NCBI RefSeq assembly: GCF_009801115.1
Contig: NZ_VTOL01000002.1
Location: 62,001-126,000, forward strand
Source: Dyadobacter sp. 3J3
Lineage (GTDB): Bacteria > Bacteroidota > Bacteroidia > Cytophagales > Spirosomataceae
Direction: 5' to 3'
Length of the DNA stretch: 64,000 bases
The translations under genes and the position numbers were made by a program. This document shows, piece by piece, positions 27,301 to 35,811 of this stretch (its first letter is position 1; every line of letters starts with the position of its first letter). A model generated the notes under the pieces. The model was not told the origin of the DNA, did no database searches, and worked only from the letters and a program-made list of their open reading frames with translations.

Positions 27301-27593
27301 CAATCGGTGGTCACTCAGGCCAGTTGGCAGAGCAATTTGTAAAGGATGGCAGCTGGACGCGTATCCGTGAAATGTCTCTTGGATATAGTTTGAAATCAGC
27401 TGGTTTCCGTAAGAAAACAAAACTTCAGGCTATTGACTTTACTGTTACTGCCAGAAACCCGGTTTTATGGACTAAGATTGTGGGTGTGGACCCAGAAACA
27501 AACGTATCCGGTGTCGGAAATGCGCGTGGCGTGGATTACTTCAACAACCCAAATACGAAGTCGCTGGTATTCAGCTTGAAAGTCAATTATTAA
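24312..27593 (+). CDS. SusC/RagA-family TonB-dependent outer-membrane transporter
   Basis: 1093 aa. A signal region is followed by a carboxypeptidase-D-like regulatory domain (GKVTSEEDGSGIPGVNVVIK ... GFISKEVPVG, about residues 45-110), the EVVVTALG stretch typical of SusC, and a plug (LAGKAAGVQISRSSGDPGAG, IQIRGQNTI, QPLVIIDGIPM, IASMQVLKGASAAGLWGSRA). The rest is a 22-strand barrel ending SLKVNY. Imports a ligand held by its SusD partner 18 bp downstream, with energy from TonB. The genes that follow encode peptidases and amidases, so peptides or N-acyl amino compounds are the likely cargo; this is inferred. Confidence 0.95.
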   Translation: MNKSLPNKAIALWIVLLAGSLSHPARSGGNGLINGERHNTVGITVKGKVTSEEDGSGIPGVNVVIKGSMVGTSTDAEGNYTIEVPGQSNILVFSFLGFISKEVPVGSLSTINVSLLTDSKQLSEVVVTALGFRENKDRMGSTSSSIKADDIRRSGETGVINGLAGKAAGVQISRSSGDPGAGSNIQIRGQNTITGSNQPLVIIDGIPMSNSTSGDSRGGVAQQSRLNDINPEDIASMQVLKGASAAGLWGSRAANGVIVITTKRGADDKKMNISYTSTASFDKVNVLHPLQSAFGQGTGGVYTPTTQYSWGDKISTRSGGEDDVDKTKGRFEAYNGPTFYPILKKNSTETYNQAREDAVFRTGTYFDNNVAISGGNDKGNFYMSLGNLSQKGIFAGQSDYKRSSIRFNSTRQFNDIVRVSTNATYVRTTSNRIQKGDNTAGLYLGMLRSSPDFDSRYWKGSYYASPTASPILNRQRSYRNYLGASANPSYNDPLWTINELTNLSEVDRFIMSTEAVISPTNWFNITARGGLDTYTDRRVTNNPVNSVTNSGAGQYEQQMIKETELNMDVIGRATHNITKNITGTFILGFNVNDRKYNSLGGLMNNFILEDAPGNFTNSTNANNYPYNSETHRRMARLYSTLNLGFYDQVYLNVSAAGEAGSTFGSSSKSTFYYPSSDIAWQFTQLPVFANNNILSFGKIRGSFGVVGIQPDAYKNITTYVPAAFSSWATDLTGSGYGGAFVQSYTQGDPVLRPERKTEFELGTDLRFFKNKLTAGFTYYQNEIKDLLLQVSAAGSTGFTQRYTNAGTMQNKGLEVDLNMNVFQKKDWNVNVFANWSKNNNKVTDLGGTQIVTFTSGALSTVANVGHALSSFYGGTYKRTESGAMDLTANGFPQLSTTLGIIGNPNPKWRGGFGTNVSYKNVSLNVLFETSQGASFYEGTKGVLVNFGTYADVGNEVTLAQDTYNYVGKLTPAGTTVRGNIADYGGGPVLLDQSFYTSIGGHSGQLAEQFVKDGSWTRIREMSLGYSLKSAGFRKKTKLQAIDFTVTARNPVLWTKIVGVDPETNVSGVGNARGVDYFNNPNTKSLVFSLKVNY

Positions 27594-27611
27594 TATCAAA
27601 AGGGATAACAT

Positions 27612-29057
27612 ATGAAAAGGATATATAAATCTGTTTTTGCACTGTTGGTTGGCCTGGGTTTTATTTCCTGCGAAGGGATCGTGGATGATTTGAACAAGGA
27701 TCCGAACAACGCCACAGATGCACCAGCCAAATTTGTTTTTACAGGAACTGAAATTGCCAATATGGCCGCTCAGGAAGGTCTTGCCAGTCGTCTTGCGATC
27801 GTTTGGACAGGTTATGGAAAAGGAACTTTCCAGCAGTTGGGAACCTGGTATCTGTACCAGATTACAGCAAGTAACTTTGATGACGACTGGAATCTTTTTT
27901 TTTCAGGTGTAAATAAAAATGCGCTGATAGCTATTGAAAAGGCGGAAGCGTTGGGAAATCGTAAAATGGCAGGTATCGCCAAGATTGTGCAAGTCAATGG
28001 AATGGCAACTGCAACTGAGCTTTGGGGAGATGTTCCTTACACGGAGGCGGGTAATACGGCGTTATACCCAAATCCAAAATTTGAAACGCAGGCAGACCTA
28101 TATCCAAAATTACTGGCTCGCCTGGACGAAGCGGTCGCTGATCTGGAATCGGGAATTGGAACTGTAACGGTTGAGGATATTTATCTTTCCGGTGACGCAG
28201 CCAAGTGGAAACAAGTTGCCTACACTTTAAAAGCACGTCTTTTATTAGATACAAAACAGTATGATGCCGCTTTAACCGCATCTGCGTTAGGTGTGAGTGC
28301 CTATGCAAACTCTCTTTATGCCTTGCACGGAACAACGGCTAGTGTAAACGAAAATGCCAATTATAGCTTTTTGACAAATATTCGTGCGGGTAGTATTACT
28401 GGGGAAGATTCTTACCTCACATTTTTGCTTAATTCAACCAATGCAAAATATCGTGGAAATGCGAAAACGATCGAAACGGCGAGATTCAAATTTTATTATC
28501 TTGAAGCGGGTGTAAATGCTCCTGGTATTATTGAACCAAACACCTCAACTACAACAACAGCTCGCGGTTTTTTTGCAAGAGACGCAAGTTTTCCTTTAAT
28601 CACTTATCAGGAAAACGTGTTGACTATGGCTGAATCTGCTTTGCGTTCAGGTAAAGGTTTTGACGTAGCCTTAGGTTATCTGAATACCTATCGTGCTTTT
28701 CTTAATGGCGGAGGATATCTTCACGCAACTTACAAAGTCGCTGGAACGTACAAATATGATGCTTACGTCGCGGCGGATTTTGCCACAGGCGGTATGGAGA
28801 ATAAAGACGGAATTACGGCAGATCAGGCATTGCTTCGTGAAATTCTTGAAGAGCGTTATGTTACTTTCTATGGTCAGCATATCGGATGGGATGATGAGCG
28901 TCGTACACGTTCAGAAGCTGTGGGTATTAAAATTACGCCGAGTAACGGAACACAACTTCCGGGTCGTTTTATTTATTCTCAAAACGAATTAAATTCAAAT
29001 ACAAGCAGTCCGGCAGTAGCGCCTGGTTTGTTTGAACTAACACCAATTTATAAATAA
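27612..29057 (+). CDS. SusD-like lipoprotein (RagB/SusD group 2)
   Basis: 481 aa. Lipobox ends at Cys20 (GLGFISC), then EGIVDDLNKDPNNATDAP, the start of the SusD-like group often seen beside peptide-type loci. Internal WYLYQITASNFDDDW, MATATELWGDVPYTEA and LLLDTKQYDAALTAS give the TPR-like scaffold. A C-terminal GQHIGWDDERRTRSEA block and GRFIYSQNELN finish it. It forms the lid of the SusC at 24312 and is translationally close (18-bp gap). Differs in subgroup from the SusD at the left end of the window. Confidence 0.93.
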   Translation: MKRIYKSVFALLVGLGFISCEGIVDDLNKDPNNATDAPAKFVFTGTEIANMAAQEGLASRLAIVWTGYGKGTFQQLGTWYLYQITASNFDDDWNLFFSGVNKNALIAIEKAEALGNRKMAGIAKIVQVNGMATATELWGDVPYTEAGNTALYPNPKFETQADLYPKLLARLDEAVADLESGIGTVTVEDIYLSGDAAKWKQVAYTLKARLLLDTKQYDAALTASALGVSAYANSLYALHGTTASVNENANYSFLTNIRAGSITGEDSYLTFLLNSTNAKYRGNAKTIETARFKFYYLEAGVNAPGIIEPNTSTTTTARGFFARDASFPLITYQENVLTMAESALRSGKGFDVALGYLNTYRAFLNGGGYLHATYKVAGTYKYDAYVAADFATGGMENKDGITADQALLREILEERYVTFYGQHIGWDDERRTRSEAVGIKITPSNGTQLPGRFIYSQNELNSNTSSPAVAPGLFELTPIYK

Positions 29058-29074
29058 CTCATTCAGAATAAACG

Positions 29075-30523
29075 ATGAAAAAACGAATCATTCTGATGGG
29101 TTTGCTCAGTTACTTATCTGTGGACGTTATGGCTCAGAAAAATTCAGAGAAAGAGGCGATCGCCTCTTCTCTGGATAAACTGACTCCTGCTTACGCCGAA
29201 ACGGCCAGGAAGATCTGGGGCTATGCGGAACCTGGTTATCAGGAAACAAAAAGCTCTGCATTATTACAGCAAAAACTAAAAGAAGCGGGTTTCAAAGTTA
29301 CCGCAGGTGTAGCCGGCATGCCGACTGCCTTTGTGGCAACCTACGGTGCCGAAGGTCCGAAAGTTGGAATTCTCGCTGAATTCGATGCGCTACCGGGTTT
29401 ATCTCAAACAGACGATCCCGTAAAAAAAGAAGCCCTGGCCGGTGCATCCGGACACGGTTGCGGTCATAATCTTTTTGGTGTAGGATCCGTAGCTGCCGGA
29501 ATTGCTGTAAAAGATTGGCTAAAAAGCAGTGGGACAAAAGGATCCGTTACCGTTTTTGGAACACCGGCAGAAGAAGGCGGATCTGGAAAGGTGTATATGG
29601 TAAGAGCGGGTTTGTTTGATGATATTGATGCGGTTTTACACTGGCATCCAAGCGACAGGAATCTTGCTAACGCGACTTCTTCACTTGCCAACATGTCTGC
29701 CAAATTTCGCTTTCATGGAATTTCTGCACACGCTGCCGCTGCTCCGGATCGCGGACGTTCAGCACTGGATGGTGTGGAAGCGATGGATGATATGGTCAAC
29801 ATGATGCGTGAACATATGCCTTCCGATGCCAGAATTCATTATGTCATTACAAAAGGCGGGGAAGCTCCCAATGTTGTTCCGGATTTCGCGGAAGTTTATT
29901 ATTATGTGAGACATCCTGAAATGCAAACGGTTAAGGATCTTTTTGCGCGCGTGGTGAAAGCTGCGAAAGGTGCGGCCATGGGTACCGAAACAACCGTGGA
30001 CTATGAAGTAACGGGCGGAGCTTTTAATTTGCTGCCGAATGAAACGCTTGCGAAGATTATGTATGAGAATCTGAACGAGGTTGGCGGAGTGAAATACAGC
30101 GAAGAAGAAAAGACTTACGCCGAAAAAATTCGCACTTCTTTCACCGGTAAACTTCCATCCATGGATGCTGCCGTTTTAATTCAGCCTTACAAAGTTGAAA
30201 AAATACGCGAAGGCGGTGGAGGTTCTACGGATGTTGGTGATGTAAGCTGGGCAGTTCCCACAGCTGGTGTTCGCATCGCCACATTTGTTCCCGGAACTCC
30301 CGGTCATAGCTGGCAGGCCGTTGCCTGTGGCGGAACATCGATCGGCACAAAGGGAATGATGGTTGCTGCCAAATCAATGGCACTTTCAGCATATGATATC
30401 TTCAAAAATCCTTCGGTACTAAAAACAGCAAAAGAAGAACTGGACGAAAAAAGAGGAACCGGGTTTAAATACGAAGCCATGGTAGGTGACAGAAAACCTG
30501 CTCTGGATTATCGTAATAAATAG
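29075..30523 (+). CDS. M20-family amidohydrolase (AbgB-like), exported
   Basis: 482 aa with signal peptide ending VMAQ. It hydrolyses amide bonds of N-acyl or dipeptide-type substrates with two metal ions. GILAEFDALPGL and HGCGHNLFGVGSVAAGIA are the metal-site blocks, PAEEGGSGKVYM the catalytic Glu pair, and HGISAHAAAAPDRGRSALDGVEAM the dimerisation/substrate segment. The closest named relatives are p-aminobenzoyl-glutamate hydrolase subunit B and similar indole-acetyl-amino-acid-type hydrolases. The gap to the SusD gene is 17 bp, so it is co-transcribed with the SusCD pair and probably cleaves what they import. Confidence 0.88.
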   Translation: MKKRIILMGLLSYLSVDVMAQKNSEKEAIASSLDKLTPAYAETARKIWGYAEPGYQETKSSALLQQKLKEAGFKVTAGVAGMPTAFVATYGAEGPKVGILAEFDALPGLSQTDDPVKKEALAGASGHGCGHNLFGVGSVAAGIAVKDWLKSSGTKGSVTVFGTPAEEGGSGKVYMVRAGLFDDIDAVLHWHPSDRNLANATSSLANMSAKFRFHGISAHAAAAPDRGRSALDGVEAMDDMVNMMREHMPSDARIHYVITKGGEAPNVVPDFAEVYYYVRHPEMQTVKDLFARVVKAAKGAAMGTETTVDYEVTGGAFNLLPNETLAKIMYENLNEVGGVKYSEEEKTYAEKIRTSFTGKLPSMDAAVLIQPYKVEKIREGGGGSTDVGDVSWAVPTAGVRIATFVPGTPGHSWQAVACGGTSIGTKGMMVAAKSMALSAYDIFKNPSVLKTAKEELDEKRGTGFKYEAMVGDRKPALDYRNK

Positions 30524-30545
30524 TTTTAAACTTTTATTTTATCCC

Positions 30546-31841
30546 ATGAATTCAAAAATAGTTTTTCTTCTCATCGCATCAGTCCTGGGTGTGCCGGAAA
30601 TAAGCTCTGCGCAAAAATTGACCAAACAGGAAATTGCAATTGTAAAAAACGTGGAGAAAAATCATGAGGATGCAGTAAAATTTCTTGAAAAAACCGTGAA
30701 TATTAATAGTGGTACAAACAATACCGAAGGTGTGAAAACGGTCGGGGCGATCTACCGGAAAATGCTTGATACTATGGGTTTCACCACGACCTGGGTCAAT
30801 ATGCCCGCCTCCATGAAAAGGGGCGGGCATTTGGTTGCTGAGATCAAGGGAACCAAAGGCAAGAAAATTTTACTAAATTCTCATATGGATACGGTTTTTG
30901 ATTTGAATAGCCCGTTTCAAAAATGGTCTGTAAAAGATTCGATTGCGACTGGTCCTGGTGCCAATGATACCAAAGGTGGCATTATGATCATGCTTTATGC
31001 ACTCAAAGCAATGCACGAAACGGGTCAGTTAAAAGACAGACAAATTGTAATTGTAATACACGGAGACGAAGAAAGCGCCGGTTCTCCAATTGAAATAAGC
31101 AGAAAAGATCTTGTCGACGCTGCCAGGAGAAGCGATTATGCACTTTGTTTTGAATCGGGCAAAGAATTCAATTCGGCTTCCATTGCAAGGCGCGGAGGCA
31201 GTGGCTGGACTTTGAAAGTTACCGCAAAACAATCTCACTCGGGACAAATATTTTCGGAAAAAGCGGGTCCGGGCGCTATTTATGAAACCGCAAGAATACT
31301 GAGCCGCTTCAAAGACGAATTACAGGAAAAATTTTTGACATTCAGTCCGGGTATCATGGTTGCCGGAGCCGAATCGAATATTGATTCTACCGGACTTAGA
31401 GGAACTGCTTTTGGTAAATCCAATATTGTAGCCACCACGAGTATAGTCAAAGGTGATCTTCGTTATATTTCGATTGAACAAATGGAAAATGCCCGTGCGA
31501 AAATGCAGGCTATTGTGAAAGAAGGTTTCCCACATACCGAAGCTGAAATCACTTTCACTGGTGGTTCGGGAGCTATGCCTCCGACGCCGGGAAACGAAAA
31601 ATTACTTGGAATTCTTAGTCAGGCTAGTCAGGATTTGGGTCAGGGGAAAGTTACAGCCTTCGACCCTGCTTTACGAGGCGGAGGAGATATGACACAAATC
31701 GCCCAATATATTGACGTAATTGACGGACTTGGAACAGTTGGCGGAAACGCTCACGCACCCGATGAATATATAAATCTGAATTATGTAGAGGGAATTATTA
31801 AACGTATGGCTGTTTTTATGCACCGCCTTTCAACGAATTGA
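30546..31841 (+). CDS. M20-family metallopeptidase (glutamate carboxypeptidase-like), paralogue 1
   Basis: 431 aa from the ATG at 30546 (an in-frame ATG lies at 30486 inside the previous gene; the later start gives the signal MNSKIVFLLIASVLGVPEISSAQ). Metal and catalytic residues are His113 and Asp115 (SHMDTVF), Asp141 (ANDTKGG) and Glu175/Glu176 (GDEESAG). KGDLRYISIEQM belongs to the lid domain, and HAPDEYINL holds the last metal His. It likely removes an amino acid, perhaps glutamate, from imported peptides in the periplasm. It is closely related to the gene that follows; the two are a tandem duplication. Confidence 0.9.
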   Translation: MNSKIVFLLIASVLGVPEISSAQKLTKQEIAIVKNVEKNHEDAVKFLEKTVNINSGTNNTEGVKTVGAIYRKMLDTMGFTTTWVNMPASMKRGGHLVAEIKGTKGKKILLNSHMDTVFDLNSPFQKWSVKDSIATGPGANDTKGGIMIMLYALKAMHETGQLKDRQIVIVIHGDEESAGSPIEISRKDLVDAARRSDYALCFESGKEFNSASIARRGGSGWTLKVTAKQSHSGQIFSEKAGPGAIYETARILSRFKDELQEKFLTFSPGIMVAGAESNIDSTGLRGTAFGKSNIVATTSIVKGDLRYISIEQMENARAKMQAIVKEGFPHTEAEITFTGGSGAMPPTPGNEKLLGILSQASQDLGQGKVTAFDPALRGGGDMTQIAQYIDVIDGLGTVGGNAHAPDEYINLNYVEGIIKRMAVFMHRLSTN

Positions 31842-31881
31842 TTAAATTCCTAAATTATTTATTTGCCAAAATCACTCCATT

Positions 31882-33177
31882 ATGAATTATAAAATTTACA
31901 CAGCCAGTTTCCTTGGATTACTAGGCTCGCTTCAATCCGTATCTTTTGCTCAGAAATTATCCAAAGAAGAGGTTCTGATCACAAAAAATGTTGAAAAGAA
32001 TCACAAGGAATCTGTTAAATTTTTGGAAGAAACCGTCAACATTAACAGCGGCTCGCAGAATCCTGCCGGGGTTAAAAAGGTCGGTGCTCTATATAAAAAA
32101 TTGCTTGAAGATATCGGTTTTGCAACGACTTGGGTAGATATGCCTGAATCGATGAATCGTGGTGGACACTTGATTGCTGAAATAAAAGGCACAAAAGGTA
32201 AGAAATTGCTGCTGATCGGCCACATGGATACCGTTTTTGAGGCAGACAGTCCTTTCCAGAAATGGGAGCAAAAAGATACAATCGCCGTAGGTCCGGGTTC
32301 ATGCGATATGAAGGGTGGAAATATGGTAATGATTTATGCCTTAATGGCCATGAAAGAAGCCAATTTGCTAAAAGACAGACAAATTGTAGTGATCATCCAC
32401 GGTGATGAGGAAAGTGCGGGAGCACCGATTGAGATTAGTCGTAAAGACATTATTGACATTGCAAAAAGAAGTGATATTGCTTTGGGTTTTGAAAACGGCA
32501 CAGGTTTCAATTACGCAACTGTTGCGCGTCGTGGTGCCAGCGGCTGGTCGTTGAAAGTTTCAGGAAAGCAATCACATTCATCAGGAATATTTTCTGCGAA
32601 CGCAGGTGCAGGCGCGATTTACGAAACAGCCCGAATTTTGAATTCTTTCTATACAGAATTGCAAGAGCCAAATCTAACATACAGTCCGGGATTGATTATG
32701 GGCGGAACTGCAACGGATATGACAGCAACTTCAATCGAAGGAAAAGCTTCGGGGAAGACCAATTTGATTGCTAATACAACGGTCGTAAACGGTGATCTTC
32801 GTTTTCTTACCAATGAACAATTGCAAAATGCCCGCACGAAAATGAAAGCCATTGTGGGTAAAAGCCTGCCACTTACAAATGCAGAAATCACTTTCAAAGA
32901 CGGTTATCCTGCAATGCCTCCAACAGAAGGAAATATGGGCGTGCTTAGTGTTTTGAATAAAGTGAGTCTGGATTTGGGACAAGGAGAAGTGAAAGCTTTT
33001 GATCCTGGAAAAAGAGGGGCAGGCGATATTTCATTCGTAGCTCAGTATGTTGATGGTTTGGACGGGCTAGGTGTTCAGGGCGGCGGCGCTCATGCGCCAG
33101 GCGAATATGTTAATCTTAATTCGATTGAAGCAATTGTAAAACGTACTGCGATTTTAATGCTAAGGTTGACTAAGTAA
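31882..33177 (+). CDS. M20-family metallopeptidase (glutamate carboxypeptidase-like), paralogue 2
   Basis: 431 aa, signal peptide ending SFAQ. The same residues as in the upstream copy are kept: His114/Asp116 (GHMDTVF), Asp142 (SCDMKGG), Glu176/Glu177 (GDEESAG) and HAPGEYVNL. The two copies are similar over their whole length but with many substitutions, for example in the substrate-side loop (PGANDTKGG versus PGSCDMKGG). That suggests an old duplication kept for different side-chain preference. A 40-bp gap separates them. Downstream are three short GGTGC..GCACC palindromes. Confidence 0.9.
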   Translation: MNYKIYTASFLGLLGSLQSVSFAQKLSKEEVLITKNVEKNHKESVKFLEETVNINSGSQNPAGVKKVGALYKKLLEDIGFATTWVDMPESMNRGGHLIAEIKGTKGKKLLLIGHMDTVFEADSPFQKWEQKDTIAVGPGSCDMKGGNMVMIYALMAMKEANLLKDRQIVVIIHGDEESAGAPIEISRKDIIDIAKRSDIALGFENGTGFNYATVARRGASGWSLKVSGKQSHSSGIFSANAGAGAIYETARILNSFYTELQEPNLTYSPGLIMGGTATDMTATSIEGKASGKTNLIANTTVVNGDLRFLTNEQLQNARTKMKAIVGKSLPLTNAEITFKDGYPAMPPTEGNMGVLSVLNKVSLDLGQGEVKAFDPGKRGAGDISFVAQYVDGLDGLGVQGGGAHAPGEYVNLNSIEAIVKRTAILMLRLTK

Positions 33178-33179
33178 GG

Positions 33180-33300
33180 TGCAGAGCACCATAATATTTG
33201 TATAAAAAACGGAATTCCCAAACATGGCTCTGGTGCAGAGCACCATAATACTTGTAGAAAAACGAAATACCTAACGTGCCAAAAAGGTGCAGCGCACCGC
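33180..33300. repeat. Three GGTGC-AGA/AGC-GCACC palindromes
   Basis: GGTGCAGAGCACCATAATA at 33179, a second copy at about 33233 and a degenerate GGTGCAGCGCACCGCAATAA at about 33288. Arms stay complementary while the loop changes from AGA to AGC. Looks like a small dispersed repeat family; may partly end transcription between the M20 pair and the acylase. Confidence 0.75.
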
Positions 33301-33339
33301 AATAATTTCCATTACCCGGAAACTAACCCACTTTTTAAA

Positions 33340-35526
33340 ATGAAAAAAATAGCAATTTTTGCCTTTCTGGCCTTATCCATCAACGTCTCAGCCCAAACCT
33401 TCTCTCCAAAAGAAATCAAGGTTTTGAAAAAAGAAGGACAACAAATTACGATTGTCAAAGACAAATACGGCGTTCCTCACGTGTATACAAAAACAGACGA
33501 ACAAGCTGTTTTTGGAATGGCCTATGTCCAATGTGAGGAGTTTTTCGATAAACTGGAATCCTCGCTTATCAGCCGTTTGGGGCGCCAGGCAGAAGTTGAG
33601 GGCGAAGGAGCGATTTATAAAGATCTTTGGGCAAGAATGTATACGGATTCCACCCGTGCCAAAGCACTTTATAAAGAATCGCCAAAATGGCTTCAAAAGC
33701 TATGTGACGGATTTGCGGGTGGAGTTAATCTTTATCTGATCAAACATCCTGAGCAAAAAACGAAGTTGATCAAGCGCATGGAACCGTGGATGTCATTGAT
33801 GAATAATGTTCCTGCACTTGGTGGAAGTAATATTGATGAAGCAGGTTTTGCTGCATTATATTCCAAAAAAGCGCAGAGATTTACATCATACGTTCCAACT
33901 TTTGAAGCAGACAATTTCCGTGAACCGGCCGGATCAAATGGTTGGGCGATAGCTCCTTCCCGCACAAAAAGTAAAAATGCGATGATTTTGATCAATCCGC
34001 ATTCTGAATTTTATGGTCGAATTGAAATTCAGGTTACAAGTGAAGAAGGCCTCAATTCTTATGGAGCACCCTTCATTGGCCAGTTCAGTCTTTTTCAGGG
34101 TTTCAATGAATATCTTGGCTGGATGCACCCGGTTTCTTTATCTGACGGGAAAGATCTTTATGCTGAAATGGTGGAGCAGAAAGATGGGAAATACTATTAT
34201 AAATACAACGGCGAAATGAAGGCGGTTGATAGTACGGAAATCACAGTTCCTTATAAAATGGGCAATGAAATACTATCGAAAAAATTCACGGTATACCGTA
34301 CGCATCACGGTCCGGTGGTTTCTATTTTGAACAAAAAATGGGTGTCTCTTAAAACCGTTGACGGAAGTATTGATTTGCTTGCCATGCATTGGGAAAAAAT
34401 GAAAGCGAAAAATTTCGATCAGTTCAAACTTTCTATGGACAAACGTGTGATGACCGGAAGCAACGTAATGTATGCAGATAGAGACGGAAATATCGCTTAC
34501 TGGCATGGAAACTTTGTCCCTAAAAAAGATCCTTCTCTAAACTGGAAACGTCCGGTGGATGGCAGCACTGATGCGACGGAATGGAAAGGAACGTATTCAC
34601 TGGATGAAATTCCTAACTACAAAAACCCGGCAAATGGATGGTTGCAAAATTGTAATTCAACCGTTTTGTATGCAACAGGTCGTTATGATTCAACGATGGC
34701 AAAAAAGCCTGAATATATGTTCCCTGATGGACACACGCCCCGGGCAATGGATGCCATTCGTGTTTTGGATAAAATTCAGGACGCGACAATGGATGATATC
34801 ATTGCAGCAGCGCATGATACATATTTGCCAAATGCAGCCCGTTTCATTCCAAACCTGATTTATTCTTATACCAGTTCAGAAAAACCAATGCCAGAATTGG
34901 CCGGACCAATTGAAGCATTAAAAAAATGGGATTTCAGAACGGATACAAGTTCTATCGCAACTACACTCGCTGTGATGTGGATTGAAAAAGTGATCGAAAT
35001 GGACGTAGCCAAATTGGAAAAACCTTATACGAATGAAGAAAGATATTCAGTAACAAATGGTGCGGCAGTATCGACCGATAATCTTACAGCACGCCAGATG
35101 ACTGATGCTTTGAAGGCTGTGGTTGCAGAACTGACGAAGGATTTTGGCACATGGAAAGTGGCCTGGGGAACGGTTAACCGCTATCAGAGAAATCCGGAAG
35201 GAGAGCTTGGAAGTGATAGTAAAAAGAGCTGGTCTCTGCCTGCAACCCCTGGTTATCTCGGTTCGCTGAACGCATTTGTCAGTAAGAAAAGTCCGCAATC
35301 TAAAAATCGTTATGGTATCACCGGAAATACCTTCGTTGCCGTTGTAGAATTTGGAAAAGAGCTGAAAGCCAAAACGATTTTAACTGGCGGTTCAAGTTCA
35401 GATCCAAAATCACCACATTTTACCGATCAGGTCGATGGTTATATCAATCATCAATACAAGGATATATTTTTCTACAAAAAAGATGTCCTGAAAAATGCCG
35501 AGAAAACGTATCATCCCGGAGAATAA
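33340..35526 (+). CDS. Penicillin-acylase-family N-terminal-nucleophile hydrolase
   Basis: 728 aa with a signal peptide ending VSAQ. Precursor of a two-chain amidase: alpha-chain part to about residue 198, then autocleavage before Ser199 in EPAGSNGWAIAPSRT, which becomes the nucleophile. HSEFYGRIEIQV, YRTHHGPVV and NVMYADRDGNIAYWHGN are beta-chain blocks, with QNCNST near residue 437. Family members cleave acyl amides such as penicillins, acyl-homoserine lactones and N-acyl amino acids; the substrate here is open. Ends with a strong terminator, so the SusCD-M20-acylase run may form one operon. Confidence 0.9.
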   Translation: MKKIAIFAFLALSINVSAQTFSPKEIKVLKKEGQQITIVKDKYGVPHVYTKTDEQAVFGMAYVQCEEFFDKLESSLISRLGRQAEVEGEGAIYKDLWARMYTDSTRAKALYKESPKWLQKLCDGFAGGVNLYLIKHPEQKTKLIKRMEPWMSLMNNVPALGGSNIDEAGFAALYSKKAQRFTSYVPTFEADNFREPAGSNGWAIAPSRTKSKNAMILINPHSEFYGRIEIQVTSEEGLNSYGAPFIGQFSLFQGFNEYLGWMHPVSLSDGKDLYAEMVEQKDGKYYYKYNGEMKAVDSTEITVPYKMGNEILSKKFTVYRTHHGPVVSILNKKWVSLKTVDGSIDLLAMHWEKMKAKNFDQFKLSMDKRVMTGSNVMYADRDGNIAYWHGNFVPKKDPSLNWKRPVDGSTDATEWKGTYSLDEIPNYKNPANGWLQNCNSTVLYATGRYDSTMAKKPEYMFPDGHTPRAMDAIRVLDKIQDATMDDIIAAAHDTYLPNAARFIPNLIYSYTSSEKPMPELAGPIEALKKWDFRTDTSSIATTLAVMWIEKVIEMDVAKLEKPYTNEERYSVTNGAAVSTDNLTARQMTDALKAVVAELTKDFGTWKVAWGTVNRYQRNPEGELGSDSKKSWSLPATPGYLGSLNAFVSKKSPQSKNRYGITGNTFVAVVEFGKELKAKTILTGGSSSDPKSPHFTDQVDGYINHQYKDIFFYKKDVLKNAEKTYHPGE

Positions 35527-35533
35527 TTAAAGA

Positions 35534-35560
35534 AATCCGTCTGTCACAAGCAGACGGATT
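35534..35560 (+). terminator. Terminator after acylase
   Basis: AATCCGTCTG and CAGACGGATT form a perfect 10-bp stem with a 7-nt loop, followed by TTCTGGTTT. It starts 8 bp after the stop codon. Confidence 0.75.
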
Positions 35561-35665
35561 TTCTGGTTTATAAAACATGAGTTTTTACGAATATTGAAGT
35601 AGGTTAATAAATCAGACTTTCATTATTCGTCCGACTGCGGAAAAGGCTGTCGGAAGGAATGAGCC

Positions 35666-35700
35666 ACCGGTCGGAAGGCTTTTTCAGCCGTCCGACCGGT
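35666..35700. repeat. Inverted repeat ACCGGTCGGA ... TCCGACCGGT
   Basis: Perfect 10-bp arms around an inner AGGCT/AGCC(G) stem. A related half-copy (CGTCCGACTGCGGAAAAGGC) lies just upstream at about 35628. Possibly a dispersed palindromic element between two operons. Confidence 0.55.
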
Positions 35701-35811
35701 AACAAAAACTTGGAATAAATACCAAAACCACTCTATTCGAAAAGCAGAACAATACACAAAAATCAAATAAACTCGTAACAGTCAAGTAACTCATTAGTAA
35801 AACGATTTCTT

